DNA of 36,307 bases from Actinomycetota bacterium (GTDB taxonomy: Bacteria > Actinomycetota > Coriobacteriia > Anaerosomatales > JAENZW01). The stretch lies in the NCBI GenBank assembly GCA_016841065.1, contig JAENZW010000008.1, positions 1-36,307 of the forward strand. The letters run 5' to 3'. Shown here one piece after another: positions 10,032 to 20,240 of the stretch. The notes under the pieces were generated by a model that was given only the letters and a program-made list of their open reading frames with translations, ran no database searches and was not told the origin of the DNA. The translations under genes and the position numbers were made by a program. Within the stretch, counting starts at the first letter, position 1. Each line of letters opens with the position of its first letter.

Positions 10032-10217
10032 CTACCAGCTCGCCTTGCGAACGCCTGGAAGCTCGCCGCGGCTCGCCAATTCGCGCAGGCAGATTCGGCA
10101 CAAACCGAACTGGCGGTAGTACGCCCTCGGCCGGCCGCATCGCATGCAGCGATTGATCTTGCGCACCGAGAACTTCGGTACACGGTTCGCCTTGGCGATC
10201 ATCGATTTCTTGGCCAT
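10032..10217 (-). CDS. rpsN: 30S ribosomal protein S14, type Z (zinc-binding, 61 aa)
   Basis: [61 protein letters not shown] with two CxxC pairs. Confidence 0.97.
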   Translation of the reverse strand: MAKKSMIAKANRVPKFSVRKINRCMRCGRPRAYYRQFGLCRICLRELASRGELPGVRKASW

Positions 10218-10252
10218 CTTCTCGTCCTCCTAGTCGCGATAGACGTCTGCGT

Positions 10253-10810
10253 CTATCGCACGAACGGGAAGTCGAACGCGCTGAGAAGCGCCTTCGCTTC
10301 CTCGTCGGTCTTTGCACTCGTCACGAACGTGATGTCCATGCCCCGAATCCGGTCGATCTTGTCGTAGTCGATCTCGGGGAAGATCAGCTGTTCGGTAACG
10401 CCCATCGAGTAGTTGCCGCGGCCGTCGAAGGAAGTGGCCGGCAGCCCACGGAAGTCACGAACCCGCGGGATCGCCGTCGACAGTAATCTGTCGAAGAACT
10501 CCCACATGCGATCACCGCGCAGTGTGACCTTCGCGCCGATAGGCATGTTCTCGCGGAGCTTGAATCCCGCGATCGACTTCTTCGCGCGCGTGATCTGGGC
10601 CTTCTGACCCGTCACGATTGCGAGATTCTCGACTGCGCCATCAAGCTGCTTGATGTCCTGCGCGGCAAGACCGACGCCCATGTTGACGACGATCTTCTCG
10701 AGTCGTGGAACCTGATGCACGTTTGAGTAGTCGAACCGCTCCATGAGAGCCGGTACGATCTCGCTCTTGTACTTCTCCTTGAACCTCGGTGCCACCGTGG
10801 TGTCCTCCAT
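10253..10810 (-). CDS. rplE: 50S ribosomal protein L5
   Basis: [38 protein letters not shown]...[34 protein letters not shown]. Confidence 0.98.
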   Translation of the reverse strand: MEDTTVAPRFKEKYKSEIVPALMERFDYSNVHQVPRLEKIVVNMGVGLAAQDIKQLDGAVENLAIVTGQKAQITRAKKSIAGFKLRENMPIGAKVTLRGDRMWEFFDRLLSTAIPRVRDFRGLPATSFDGRGNYSMGVTEQLIFPEIDYDKIDRIRGMDITFVTSAKTDEEAKALLSAFDFPFVR

Positions 10811-10866
10811 CTATGTCCGCCGGATTGCCGACCCGGCACTTCACACGCCGCTCGCGCGACGAGCTG

Positions 10867-11190
10867 TTACTTGTCAATCTCCTTGCCGCACTTCTTGCAC
10901 ACACGCACGCGGACGCCATCTTCGCGCTTGCGACCGATCCGTGTGGCCTGGGAGCAACTTGGGCAGAGAAGCAGCACGTTCGATACGTGGATGGTGCCCT
11001 CGACTTCGAGGATGCCGCCCTGCGGGTTCTTGTTCGAAGGACGCTGAGCCTTCTTGATCATGCTCACGCCCTCGACCACGAGTCGCTGCTTCTCCGGATA
11101 CGCGCGCAGAACACGGGACTCCTTGCCCTTGTCCTTGCCGGCGATCACCTTCACGCGATCGCCCTTCCTGATGGACATGGAACTCGCCAC
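10867..11190 (-). CDS. rplX: 50S ribosomal protein L24 (C-terminal CxxC pairs)
   Basis: MSIRKGDRVKVIAGKDKGKESRVLRAYPEKQRLVVEGVSMIKKAQRPSNKNPQGGILEVEGTIHVSNVLLLCPSCSQATRIGRK...VCKKCGKEIDK. Confidence 0.97.
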   Translation of the reverse strand: MASSMSIRKGDRVKVIAGKDKGKESRVLRAYPEKQRLVVEGVSMIKKAQRPSNKNPQGGILEVEGTIHVSNVLLLCPSCSQATRIGRKREDGVRVRVCKKCGKEIDK

Positions 11191-11202
11191 GAATGTGACC
11201 TC

Positions 11203-11571
11203 CTAAAGGACCTCGGGGGCAAGCGAGACGATCTTCATGTACTTGCGGTCGCGGAGTTCACGTGCGACCGGACCGAAGATTCGCGTCCCGCGCGGATTGC
11301 CCTGAACGTCGATAATCACTGCTGCGTTTTCATCGAACTTGATGTAGCTGCCGTCGTTTCGGCGAATCTCCTTCTTCGTGCGCACGACGACAGCGCGCAC
11401 GACCTCACCCTTCTTCACAGTACCGTTGGGAATGGCCTCTTTGACGGCGCAGACGATGATATCGCCCACGCTCGCGTAGCGGCGCTTCGACCCGCCGAGT
11501 ACCTTGATGCACGCGACCTTCCGCGCACCGGAGTTGTCCGCGACTTTGAGCCGCGTCTCCTGCTGGATCAT
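11203..11571 (-). CDS. rplN: 50S ribosomal protein L14
   Basis: [68 protein letters not shown]. Confidence 0.98.
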   Translation of the reverse strand: MIQQETRLKVADNSGARKVACIKVLGGSKRRYASVGDIIVCAVKEAIPNGTVKKGEVVRAVVVRTKKEIRRNDGSYIKFDENAAVIIDVQGNPRGTRIFGPVARELRDRKYMKIVSLAPEVL

Positions 11572-11645
11572 CTCTTCCTCCGTACAGCTATTCCGAGAAC
11601 CAGAGGTGCGCCCTCACAAGAGACGCACGTTCGCAATCGGGACTA

Positions 11646-11906
11646 CTACTTGGCCTTCTCCACGATTTCCACAAGACGCCAGCGCTTCATCTTCGAGACG
11701 GGACGGATCTCCATGATCGTCACCTTGTCGCCCACGCCGCAGACGTTTTCCTCGTCGTGCGTGTGGAACTTCTTCGATTGCGTGATCATCTTGCCGTACT
11801 GAGGGTGCCGTTTGCGGTCGCTGACCTCGACCACGCAGGTCTTGTCGCCCGCGGCCGAAACGACCACACCCTGGCGAATCTTCCTTCTGTTGCGTTCAGA
11901 GCTCAT
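11646..11906 (-). CDS. rpsQ: 30S ribosomal protein S17
   Basis: [81 protein letters not shown]; start moved to the internal ATG. Confidence 0.96.
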   Translation of the reverse strand: MSSERNRRKIRQGVVVSAAGDKTCVVEVSDRKRHPQYGKMITQSKKFHTHDEENVCGVGDKVTIMEIRPVSKMKRWRLVEIVEKAK

Positions 11907-11928
11907 CTGTTGTCCTCCGCTGCCCTTC

Positions 11929-12144
11929 CTACGACGCCTGCGCCTCGTGCGCTGCGCGAATCTCACGCGCGCGGATTTCGGTCTGCAAGCGAGCGATGTC
12001 CTTCTTCACGGACTTGATGCGAGCAGGGTTGTCGAGCTGGCCGGTCGCGAGCTGGAACCTCAAGTTGAACAGCTCCGCACGCGTGTCCTTCAGCTTCTGG
12101 ACAAGCTCGCTCTCTTCCATCTCATGAACCTCTACGGGCTTCAT
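11929..12144 (-). CDS. rpmC: 50S ribosomal protein L29
   Basis: [61 protein letters not shown]. Confidence 0.97.
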   Translation of the reverse strand: MKPVEVHEMEESELVQKLKDTRAELFNLRFQLATGQLDNPARIKSVKKDIARLQTEIRAREIRAAHEAQAS

Positions 12145-12570
12145 CTACGCCTCACCACCAGAATCGGCTCGTTTCACGAACTTGGTCCTTATCGGCAGCT
12201 TGTGCTGCGCAAGTCGGATGGCCTCAAGTGCGATCTCTTCAGAGACACCTGCGAGTTCGAACATGATTCGACCGGGTTTCACAACTGCAACCCACTTCTC
12301 GGGGTTGCCCTTGCCAGATCCCATCCGGGTTTCGGCAGGTTTCTGAGTCACCGGCTTGTCCGGGAAGATATTGATCCACACCTTGCCGCCACGCTTCATG
12401 TAGCGAGTCATGGCGACACGAGCGGCTTCGATCTGGCGGTTGGTGATCCATGCAGGCTCAAGAGCCTTGAGCCCGTAGTCACCGAAACGAAGCTCGGTAC
12501 CACCCTTGGCCGAACCCTTCATCGAACCGCGCTGCACCTTTCGGTGCTTCACACGCTTGGGAAGCAGCAT
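12145..12570 (-). CDS. rplP: 50S ribosomal protein L16
   Basis: [88 protein letters not shown]. Confidence 0.98.
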   Translation of the reverse strand: MLLPKRVKHRKVQRGSMKGSAKGGTELRFGDYGLKALEPAWITNRQIEAARVAMTRYMKRGGKVWINIFPDKPVTQKPAETRMGSGKGNPEKWVAVVKPGRIMFELAGVSEEIALEAIRLAQHKLPIRTKFVKRADSGGEA

Positions 12571-13266
12571 CTAGTCTCGCCTCCTGCTATCGCGACGCGG
12601 ACGTGCCGGGCGATCATCGGCGGGAGTCGGGATCGGCTGACCCGGGAGTACTTCGCCCCGGTAGATCCAGACCTTCACGCCGATTGCGCCCATGGTCGTC
12701 CTGGCTTCAGCGGTGCCGTAGTCGATCTTCGCGCGCAGGGTGTGCAGCGGCACGCGGCCTTCGCGATACCACTCGCGTCGACCCATTTCAGCGCCGCCCA
12801 GACGACCGGAGCACTGGATTCGAATACCGAGCGCGCCGCCCTTCATGGCCGAGGCAACGGCCTTGCGCATCGCACGACGGAATGCCACGCGACCTACAAG
12901 CTGCTCCGCGACGCCCTGTGCGACCAGAACGGCATCGAGTTCGGGGCGCTTGATCTCGATGATGTTGACCGCGACTGCGCCACCGCTGATCCGCTCGAGG
13001 TCCTTGCGCAACTGATCGACCTCAGAGCCCTTCTTGCCGATGACGATACCCGGGCGGGCTGTCCACAGCTCGACGATCGTCTTGTCGCCCTTGCGCTCGA
13101 TTTCAACACGCGAAATCGCCGCACGCCGCAGACGATCGGTGAGGAACTCACGGATTGCGAGATCCTGGGCGAGCGTCGTGCGGTAGTCCTTGGCGCTGAA
13201 CCAGCGGGAGCGCCAGTTCTCGGTGATACCGAGACGGAATCCGACGGGATATACTTTCTGACCCAC
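12571..13266 (-). CDS. rpsC: 30S ribosomal protein S3
   Basis: [42 protein letters not shown]...[13 protein letters not shown]. Confidence 0.98.
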   Translation of the reverse strand: MGQKVYPVGFRLGITENWRSRWFSAKDYRTTLAQDLAIREFLTDRLRRAAISRVEIERKGDKTIVELWTARPGIVIGKKGSEVDQLRKDLERISGGAVAVNIIEIKRPELDAVLVAQGVAEQLVGRVAFRRAMRKAVASAMKGGALGIRIQCSGRLGGAEMGRREWYREGRVPLHTLRAKIDYGTAEARTTMGAIGVKVWIYRGEVLPGQPIPTPADDRPARPRRDSRRRD

Positions 13267-13271
13267 GGCGC

Positions 13272-13613
13272 CTACGCCTCCTCTCGCTGCTTGACTATCA
13301 CGGTGATATGGCTCGTCCGTTTGTTGATGCGGAATGCGCGACCTTGCGCACGAGGACGAATCCGCTTGAGCGTCGGGCCTTCGTCCACGAACGTCGTGGA
13401 CACGTAGAGGCGTTCCGACTTTATCTTGAGATTCTTCTCGGCGTTGGCAACGGCGCTCATCAGCACCTTCTCAACGATCTCTGCCGCGGCGCGCGGAGTG
13501 AACTGGAGAATGGCCGAAGCCTCGTCCACGGACTTGCCCCGAATGAGATCCACGACTATGCGAGCCTTGCGGGGACTGACCCGCACGAAGCGTGCAACTG
13601 CTCTTGCTTCCAT
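13272..13613 (-). CDS. rplV: 50S ribosomal protein L22
   Basis: [61 protein letters not shown]. Confidence 0.98.
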   Translation of the reverse strand: MEARAVARFVRVSPRKARIVVDLIRGKSVDEASAILQFTPRAAAEIVEKVLMSAVANAEKNLKIKSERLYVSTTFVDEGPTLKRIRPRAQGRAFRINKRTSHITVIVKQREEA

Positions 13614-13615
13614 GC

Positions 13616-13891
13616 CTACCTCTTGCCCTTCTTGTCGGCCGCGTGGCCGCGGAACGTCCGCGTCGGCGCGAACTCGCCGAGTTTGTGGCCGACCATCGAC
13701 TCGGTGACGTACACGGGCACATGCTTGCGACCGTCATGGACGGCAATAGTGTGTCCGACCATCTCCGGGAAGATCGTCGAGGCACGAGACCACGTCTTCA
13801 CGACTCGTTTCTCGCCGACCTCGTTCATCTTCTGCACTCGCTCGAGAAGACGCGTCTGCACGAACGGCCCTTTCTTCAAACTTCTGCTCAT
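13616..13891 (-). CDS. rpsS: 30S ribosomal protein S19
   Basis: [83 protein letters not shown]; start moved to the internal ATG at 13891. Confidence 0.98.
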   Translation of the reverse strand: MSRSLKKGPFVQTRLLERVQKMNEVGEKRVVKTWSRASTIFPEMVGHTIAVHDGRKHVPVYVTESMVGHKLGEFAPTRTFRGHAADKKGKR

Positions 13892-13920
13892 CGTGTGCTC
13901 CAGCTCCTTATCGAGCGACG

Positions 13921-14751
13921 CTACTTCTTGCGACGGCGGATGATCAGGCGATCCGAGGCCTTGCCCTTTTTGCGCGTGCGATGCCCCTTGGTAGGCACGC
14001 CCCACGGTGACACAGGGTGTCGCCCTGCGGTCTTGTTCTTGCCCTCGCCACCCCCGTGCGGGTGGTCGACTGGGTTCATCGCGGTTCCACGCACAGTCGG
14101 TCGAACGCCCAGATGACGATTCCGGCCGGCCTTGCCGATGGAGATGTTGGCGTGGTCGGCGTTGCCCACCTCGCCGATGGTCGCGCGACAGGTGATGAGC
14201 ACGCGGCGCATCTCGCTCGAAGGCATGCGCAGGATTGCGTAGTTGCCCTCTTTGCCCATCAGCTGGATTGACGTACCCGCCGAACGCGCCATCGCGGCGC
14301 CTTGACCGGGCTGAAGTTCGACTGCGTGCACAAGGGTACCCACGGGAATGTCCTTGATCTGCAGAGCGTTGCCGGGCTTGATGTCGGCACCAGCGCCGCT
14401 CATGACAGCCGCACTGACCTCGAGGCCCTTGGGCGCAAGGATGTAGCGCTTCTCGCCATCCGCATAGTGCAGCAGGGCGATGCGGGCCGAGCGATTCGGA
14501 TCGTATTCGATCGTCGCAACCTTGGCGGGAATCCCGTCCTTGTTGCGCTTGAAGTCGATCTTGCGATAGCGGCGCTTGTGTCCGCCGCCCTGATGTCGCG
14601 TCGTGATCCGACCGTTGTTGTTCCGGCCGCCCTTCTTGCTCAGGGGCTCAAGCAGCGACTTCTCGGGCGTCGTCGAAGTGATGTCGGAGAAATCCGACAC
14701 CGTCTGAAAACGACGACCCGGTGAGGTCGGCTTGTACTTCTTCACTCCCAT
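13921..14751 (-). CDS. rplB: 50S ribosomal protein L2
   Basis: [69 protein letters not shown]...[14 protein letters not shown]. Confidence 0.98.
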   Translation of the reverse strand: MGVKKYKPTSPGRRFQTVSDFSDITSTTPEKSLLEPLSKKGGRNNNGRITTRHQGGGHKRRYRKIDFKRNKDGIPAKVATIEYDPNRSARIALLHYADGEKRYILAPKGLEVSAAVMSGAGADIKPGNALQIKDIPVGTLVHAVELQPGQGAAMARSAGTSIQLMGKEGNYAILRMPSSEMRRVLITCRATIGEVGNADHANISIGKAGRNRHLGVRPTVRGTAMNPVDHPHGGGEGKNKTAGRHPVSPWGVPTKGHRTRKKGKASDRLIIRRRKK

Positions 14752-14895
14752 GTCCCAACTCCTTCCGTCCGATGGCCGCTGCCGACCGGGACTGGCGGGT
14801 ATCCCCGCACTTGACGGCAACAACGCCGGACTACCACGGCTCCGGGTGGCTCTATTCCACGAGCTCCAAGAGCCTGTCGTTCCGAAACGACGTGA

Positions 14896-15186
14896 CTACT
14901 GCACGCCTCCGAACATCTCGATCGAGTCGCCCTCTCGGAGCGTCACGATCGCCTTCTTCCAAGCGCGGGTGTGGCCCTTCGCGTAGCGCAATCGCCGGGG
15001 CTTGCCCGAAACGTTCATGGTGTTCACCTTCATGACCGTCACACCGAAGATCTCCTCGACCGCGTCCGCGATCTGGGGCTTCGAAGCGCTCTTGACGACT
15101 TCGAAGGTGTACCGATTGTCACCGATCAACTCGTAGGATTTCTCCGAGATGACCGGGCGGACGATGATATCCCGAGGGTCTGTCAT
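14896..15186 (-). CDS. rplW: 50S ribosomal protein L23
   Basis: [65 protein letters not shown]; its ATG overlaps the rplD TAA by one base (TAATG). Confidence 0.97.
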   Translation of the reverse strand: MTDPRDIIVRPVISEKSYELIGDNRYTFEVVKSASKPQIADAVEEIFGVTVMKVNTMNVSGKPRRLRYAKGHTRAWKKAIVTLREGDSIEMFGGVQ

Positions 15187-15809
15187 TATGCCAGCACCTC
15201 CCCGAGCCATGTGAGTGCCGGCTGAGTGAAGAGCACGGCGGTGTTGTCAACGAGATCGTATGTGTTTGCCTCGGAGGCCGTGATGATGCGCACCTTGGCC
15301 AGATTACGGAAGGACAGCAGCGCATTCGTGTCGTCATTGTCAACGACAATCGTCACTCGTCCCGAGATTCCGAGATTGCTCAGTACTTCGGCCGCCTTCT
15401 TGGTCGACGGCTCGTTGAGGTCGAAGCCCTCGACGCAGTACAGCACGCCTTCGGCCGTCTTCGCTGACAGAACGCTCCGCATCGCGAGCTTGACGACCTT
15501 GTTCGGCACCTTGAACCCGTAGCTGCGAGGGTGCGGGCCGAAGACCACGCCACCACCGCGCCAAAGGGGCGAACGAATCGTTCCCGCGCGTGCGCGGCCG
15601 GTGCCCTTCTGGCGATACGGCTTGCGGCCGCCACCGCGGACTTCGCCGCGCGTCTTGGTCTGGTGCGTTCCAGAACGGCGTCCGGCCATCTGGCTGCGAA
15701 CCACCTGATGCACGGCAGACTCGTGGGGCTCTATGCCGAAGACGCCATCCGCGACATCGGCAGTGCCCACCTTCTTGCCCGCCGCACTCTTGATCTCGAT
15801 TGTTGCCAT
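15186..15809 (-). CDS. rplD: 50S ribosomal protein L4
   Basis: [71 protein letters not shown]. Confidence 0.97.
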   Translation of the reverse strand: MATIEIKSAAGKKVGTADVADGVFGIEPHESAVHQVVRSQMAGRRSGTHQTKTRGEVRGGGRKPYRQKGTGRARAGTIRSPLWRGGGVVFGPHPRSYGFKVPNKVVKLAMRSVLSAKTAEGVLYCVEGFDLNEPSTKKAAEVLSNLGISGRVTIVVDNDDTNALLSFRNLAKVRIITASEANTYDLVDNTAVLFTQPALTWLGEVLA

Positions 15810-15845
15810 CGTCTTCCTACTCCTTCTCCAGACGGACCCGAAGTA

Positions 15846-16481
15846 CTAGCCCGCCTGCGACTGCGCGAGACGGATCGTGAGCAGCGCGCCCTTGCCTCCG
15901 GGCACGGCTCCCCTCACGAGCAGCAGGTTCTGCTCGGCGTCGATCTTGACGACCTCGAGGTTGCGCACTGTCGCCGTGGCGTTGCCCATCTGACCTGCCA
16001 TCTTGCTGCCTGGGAATACCCGTGAAGGCGTCGCACACTGGCCGATGGAACCCGGCTGGCGGTGGAAGTGCGACCCGTGACCGCCGGGCCCACCGTGGAA
16101 ACCGTGACGCTTCATGACGCCCTGGAAGCCCTTGCCTTTGCTAGTGCCGGTAATGCTCACCTTGGTGCCAGCGTCGAACATCGCAACCGTGTACGTGTCT
16201 CCGACCTTGACACTGCCGTCCTCGTCGAGACGCACCTCCATGAGATGCTTCTTGGGATCGACGCCAGCCTTGGCGAAATGTCCCGCCTGCGGCTTGGTGA
16301 CCTTCTTCGGCTTCGCATCACCAAAGGCGATTTGAGCTGCCGAGTAGCCGTCCCGCTTCATGGTCTTGATCTGGCTGACCACGCACGGCCCAGCCTCGAT
16401 GACGGTTACGGGGACGAGCTTGTCGTCCTCGCTCCACACCTGGGTCATTCCCAGCTTCCGTCCCAGCAGTGTCTTTATCAT
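15846..16481 (-). CDS. rplC: 50S ribosomal protein L3
   Basis: MIKTLLGRKLGMTQVWSEDDKLVPVTVIEAGPCVVSQIKT...VSITGTSKGKGFQGVMKRHGFHGGPGGHGSHFHRQPGSIGQCATPSRVFPGSKMAGQMGN; start corrected to ATG at 16481. Confidence 0.97.
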   Translation of the reverse strand: MIKTLLGRKLGMTQVWSEDDKLVPVTVIEAGPCVVSQIKTMKRDGYSAAQIAFGDAKPKKVTKPQAGHFAKAGVDPKKHLMEVRLDEDGSVKVGDTYTVAMFDAGTKVSITGTSKGKGFQGVMKRHGFHGGPGGHGSHFHRQPGSIGQCATPSRVFPGSKMAGQMGNATATVRNLEVVKIDAEQNLLLVRGAVPGGKGALLTIRLAQSQAG

Positions 16482-16502
16482 CTCTCTCTTCTCACTCCTC
16501 AC

Positions 16503-16550
16503 GCGGTCTTGGGCCTCACGCCGCCAACAGCGGCGATCCCAGAGGACCGC
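16503..16550 (-). other. Extended hairpin in the rpsJ-rplC intergenic region
   Basis: Outer arms gcggtc (16503-16508)/gaccgc (16545-16550), inner arms cgccgc (16519-16524)/gcggcg (16530-16535), with possible ggg/ccc pairing between them. Confidence 0.55.
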
Positions 16551-16581
16551 ACTCGCAGCCGCTCTCGCGGTGCGACCGTCT

Positions 16582-16890
16582 CTAGAGCTTGATCTCGATA
16601 TCCACGCCGGCTGGCAGATCGAGTCGCATGAGCGAATCGACCGTCTTGGGCGTCGGTTCCAGGATGTCGATGAGACGCTTGTGTGTGCGCATCTCAAAGT
16701 GCTCCCGGCTGTCCTTGTTCACGTGCGGCGACCGGATGACGCAGTACAGATTGCGCTCGGTCGGAAGAGGAATCGGCCCCGATACCTTCGCGCCCGTCTT
16801 CTGGGCGGTGTCCACGATCATCTTCGTGGACTGATCCACGATCTCATGATCGTATCCTTTGAGGCGGATCCTGATCTTCTGGTTCGCCAA
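16582..16890 (-). CDS. rpsJ: 30S ribosomal protein S10
   Basis: [76 protein letters not shown]. Confidence 0.98.
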   Translation of the reverse strand: MANQKIRIRLKGYDHEIVDQSTKMIVDTAQKTGAKVSGPIPLPTERNLYCVIRSPHVNKDSREHFEMRTHKRLIDILEPTPKTVDSLMRLDLPAGVDIEIKL

Positions 16891-16948
16891 CTCTCTGCCC
16901 TCCGTCGTGCAACGGGGCGGGTGCCCCGCTAGCCTCGATCTGATAGCC

Positions 16949-19048
16949 CTAGACCTGGGCTAGGTCTCCTCCGACCTTGCTGACAATCTCTTCGGCAACG
17001 CTCTTTGGCACGCGCTCGTACGCCGAGAACTGCATGGTGTAGGAAGCACGGCCCTGGGTGCGGGAACGAACGTCGGTCGCGTACCCGAACATCTCGGATA
17101 GCGGTACGCGCGAGCGGATGACCTGGACCCCGGCCCTGGGCTCCATGCCCTCGATATGGCCGCGGCGGCTAGAAAGGTCTCCGATGACATCACCCATGAA
17201 CTCCTCCGGAGTCACGACCTCAACGGCCATGACCGGCTCCAGGAGCACAGGCTTCGAACGCTTGAGAGCATCCTTGATCGCCATCGAACCGGCAATCTTG
17301 AACGCCATCTCGGAAGAGTCGACGTCGTGGTAGCTCCCGTCGACCAGCTGGACCTTGATGTCCACGACAGGGTATCCGGCGAGCACGCCGGAATCGAGCG
17401 CCTCCTGCATTCCCTTGTCGACAGACGGGATGTACTCCCTGGGAATGGCTCCGCCGACGATCTTGTTCTCGAACACGTAGCCTTCACCGGGCTGCTGGGG
17501 CGTCAAATTGATGACAACGTGACCGTACTGGCCACGTCCGCCGGTCTGACGGACGAACCTCATATCAACGTCGAGCACAGCGTTGCCTGCGGTCTCGCGG
17601 TAGGCGACCTGCGGCTTGCCGACGTTCGCCTCTACCTTGAACTCCCGCAGAAGGCGGTCGACGATGACCTCCAGGTGCAACTCGCCCATACCGGCGATGA
17701 TGGTCTGACCGGTCTCCGTGTCCGTACGGACCCGGAAGGTCGGATCCTCTTCGGCCAGCTTGGCGAGGGACTGCGACAACTTCTCCTGGTCCACCTTGGT
17801 CTTGGGTTCGATCGCGATATCGATAACCGGATCAGGGAAGACCATCGACTCGAGTAGCACCGAGCCACTCTCGCCGCACAGCGTGTCCCCGGTCGTAGTG
17901 TCCTTGAGCCCGACAGCTGCGACGATGTCACCTGCGGAGACCTCGTCCACATCTTCGCGGTGATTGGCATGCATCTCGAGAAGGCGACCGACGCGCTCCT
18001 TGTGACCCTTGGTCGAGTTCAGCACGTAGGACCCTGCCGACATCGATCCCGAGTACACGCGGAAGTACGTCAGCTTGCCAACGTACGGATCGGTCATAAC
18101 CTTGAATGCGAGTGCCGCAAACGGCTCGGAGGGATCCGCCTTGCGCTCGACTTCCTCGTCGGTCTTCATATCCGTGCCCTTGATGGCCGGAACATCGAGC
18201 GGCGAAGGCAAGTAGTCGATAATCGCGTCGAGAAGCGGCTGGACGCCCTTGTTCTTGAACGACGCGCCACACGTGACGGGAGTGACAGCACAGTCCACCG
18301 TGGCCTTGCGCACCGCGACGAGGATCTCGTCGACCGAGATTTCCTCGTCACCGAGGTACTTCTCAAGAAGCGAATCGTCGTACTCGGCGGCCGCCTCAAC
18401 TAGATTGTGACGGTACTCGTCTGCGAGCTCGGTCATGTGCGGCGGAATCTCGCCGACAGTGGGATTAATGCCCTTGTCGTCCTCGTTGAAGTGAATCGCG
18501 TTCATGGCAACAAGGTCGATGATGCCCTCGAAGTGGTCTTCGGCGCCGATAGGCAGTTGTAGGAGGACGGGACGTGTGTGCAGCCGATCCTTCATCATCT
18601 GCACAACGTTCATGAAGTCCGCGCCGGTACGATCCATCTTGTTGATGTAGGCGATGCGCGGGACACGGTACGTATCCGCCTGCCGCCACACAGTCTCAGA
18701 CTGCGGCTCGACTCCACCAACGGCACAGAAGACGGCGACAGCACCGTCGAGAACTCGCAGGGAACGCTCGACCTCGACGGTGAAGTCCACGTGGCCGGGC
18801 GTATCGATAATCTGGATTCGATGGTCCTTCCAGAAGCATGTGGTCGCGGCAGACGTGATCGTGATGCCCCGCTCCTGCTCCTGAACCATCCAGTCCATCG
18901 TCGCAGCGCCGTCGTGAACCTCGCCCAGTTTGTGCGTCTTTCCTGTATAGAAAAGGATACGCTCGGTCGTGGTTGTCTTCCCGGCGTCGATGTGAGCCAT
19001 GATCCCGATGTTCCGGGTCTTGGCGAGTGCGTACTTCTTGCGTGCCAT
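16949..19048 (-). CDS. fusA: Elongation factor G
   Basis: [26 protein letters not shown]...[48 protein letters not shown]...[10 protein letters not shown]. Confidence 0.98.
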   Translation of the reverse strand: MARKKYALAKTRNIGIMAHIDAGKTTTTERILFYTGKTHKLGEVHDGAATMDWMVQEQERGITITSAATTCFWKDHRIQIIDTPGHVDFTVEVERSLRVLDGAVAVFCAVGGVEPQSETVWRQADTYRVPRIAYINKMDRTGADFMNVVQMMKDRLHTRPVLLQLPIGAEDHFEGIIDLVAMNAIHFNEDDKGINPTVGEIPPHMTELADEYRHNLVEAAAEYDDSLLEKYLGDEEISVDEILVAVRKATVDCAVTPVTCGASFKNKGVQPLLDAIIDYLPSPLDVPAIKGTDMKTDEEVERKADPSEPFAALAFKVMTDPYVGKLTYFRVYSGSMSAGSYVLNSTKGHKERVGRLLEMHANHREDVDEVSAGDIVAAVGLKDTTTGDTLCGESGSVLLESMVFPDPVIDIAIEPKTKVDQEKLSQSLAKLAEEDPTFRVRTDTETGQTIIAGMGELHLEVIVDRLLREFKVEANVGKPQVAYRETAGNAVLDVDMRFVRQTGGRGQYGHVVINLTPQQPGEGYVFENKIVGGAIPREYIPSVDKGMQEALDSGVLAGYPVVDIKVQLVDGSYHDVDSSEMAFKIAGSMAIKDALKRSKPVLLEPVMAVEVVTPEEFMGDVIGDLSSRRGHIEGMEPRAGVQVIRSRVPLSEMFGYATDVRSRTQGRASYTMQFSAYERVPKSVAEEIVSKVGGDLAQV

Positions 19049-19119
19049 CTAGTCGTCGACCTCTACACTCTCTCGTCCACTGCGGGACACTTGGTTCAAG
19101 TTGATGGGTTGGCTCGCCT

Positions 19120-19590
19120 CTACCAGCGGTAGTGGCTGAATGCCCGGTTGGATTCGGCCATCTTGTACAGGTCTTCGCGCTTCTTCACCGAAGATCCCGT
19201 GCCATTGGCGGCATCCATGATTTCGCCAGCGAGACGCTCCGCCATTGTCTTCTCGCGACGAGCGCGAGAGTAGTTGACGGTCCAGCGAATCGCCAGTGTC
19301 GTCGAACGTCGGGCGTTGACCTCAACTGGGACCTGGTACGTTGCGCCACCGACACGCTTGGGACGAACCTCTAGCGTCGGACGAACGTTGTCCATTGCCT
19401 TCTTGAACACCGACAGCGGGTCGGAGCTCGTCTTCTGCTCGATGATATCGAAGGCCCCGTACACGATACGCTCCGCTACGGAGCGCTTCCCTGCCCAGAG
19501 AACCTTGTTGATGAGCTGCGTGACCAAACGGTTGTTGTACACCGGGTCAGGCATAACCTCTCGCCGTGTCGCTGCGGCACGCCTTGGCAT
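19120..19590 (-). CDS. rpsG: 30S ribosomal protein S7
   Basis: [50 protein letters not shown]...[47 protein letters not shown]. Confidence 0.98.
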   Translation of the reverse strand: MPRRAAATRREVMPDPVYNNRLVTQLINKVLWAGKRSVAERIVYGAFDIIEQKTSSDPLSVFKKAMDNVRPTLEVRPKRVGGATYQVPVEVNARRSTTLAIRWTVNYSRARREKTMAERLAGEIMDAANGTGSSVKKREDLYKMAESNRAFSHYRW

Positions 19591-19647
19591 AGCGTCAATC
19601 TCCTCGGTCGATCTCAGTCCGACTCATTCGAGTGCGAACCCAGGTGG

Positions 19648-20019
19648 CTACTTATGCTTCTTGGCCCCGTAGCGGGACCGGGCTTGGTTCCTGTCGCCAA
19701 CACCCGCGGCGTCAAGGGTCCCGCGGATGATCTTGTAGCGAACACCAGGGAGGTCCTTCACGCGTCCGCCGCGAACGAGCACGATGGAGTGTTCCTGCAG
19801 GTTGTGCCCGATTCCCGGGATGTAGGCTGTGATTTCCATCTGGTTCGTCAGACGAACACGCGCCACCTTGCGGAGGGCCGAGTTCGGCTTCTTCGGCGTT
19901 GTCGTGTAGACGCGAGTACACACTCCGCGCTTCTGCGGATTCGACTTGAGCGCCGGTGTCTTGCTCTTGCTCGTCACCTTCTTGCGGCCCTTGCGGACCA
20001 GCTGGCTGATCGTCGGCAA
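19648..20019 (-). CDS. rpsL: 30S ribosomal protein S12
   Basis: [100 protein letters not shown]. Confidence 0.98.
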   Translation of the reverse strand: MPTISQLVRKGRKKVTSKSKTPALKSNPQKRGVCTRVYTTTPKKPNSALRKVARVRLTNQMEITAYIPGIGHNLQEHSIVLVRGGRVKDLPGVRYKIIRGTLDAAGVGDRNQARSRYGAKKHK

Positions 20020-20110
20020 CGTGCCTTCCCTTCTGTCGTTTCACATACCTGCTCGGTAAACGACGGCCTGCAGAACGCGCAGACCGCCGAGCATAGAGTC
20101 GCAAGGTGGC

Positions 20111-20139
20111 ACTCTAGCAGTTCGTCTCCTGGGTGTCAA
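20111..20139 (-). promoter_or_regulatory. Strong sigmaA promoter for the rpsL (str-S10-spc-alpha) transcript: TTGACA-N17-TAGAGT with TGn extension
   Basis: Minus strand GTTTGACACCCAGGAGACGAACTGCTAGAGTGCC: consensus -35 TTGACA (20134-20139), 17-bp spacer, extended -10 TGCTAGAGT (20111-20116). Confidence 0.85.
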
Positions 20140-20185
20140 ACACCACGGAGCCGGGTGTATCTATGTCCTTCCAGCTCGTTGCCGA

Positions 20186-20230
20186 GACAGAAGAACGTGG
20201 GGCACTCCCGGAGATCCGCGAGTGCCCCAC
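20186..20230 (-). terminator. Intrinsic terminator downstream of rpoC
   Basis: GTGGGGCACTC-g-CGG-ATCT-CCG-g-GAGTGCCCCAC (11 bp + mismatch + 3 bp, tetraloop), followed on the minus strand by GTTCTTCTGTCT. Confidence 0.75.
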
Positions 20231-20240
20231 GCAGATAGCG

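Noticed and set aside
9002-10156. 384-aa plus-strand ORF antisense to rplF-rpsH-rpsN
   Set aside because: Spurious antisense frame over well-supported genes; no domain pattern.
11812-13407. 531-aa plus-strand ORF antisense to rpsQ-rpmC-rplP-rpsC-rplV
   Set aside because: Lies antisense to five unambiguous r-protein genes; the protein is low-information and has no recognisable motif. Typical GC-rich antisense open frame.
14876-14891. gtcgtt-ccga-aacgac mini-hairpin in the rplB-rplW gap
   Set aside because: Only 6 bp with no U-tract; easily expected by chance.
16482-16697. 72-aa N-terminal extension of L3
   Set aside because: Non-conserved translation overlapping rpsJ; the canonical MIKTLLGRKLGMTQ start is at 16481.
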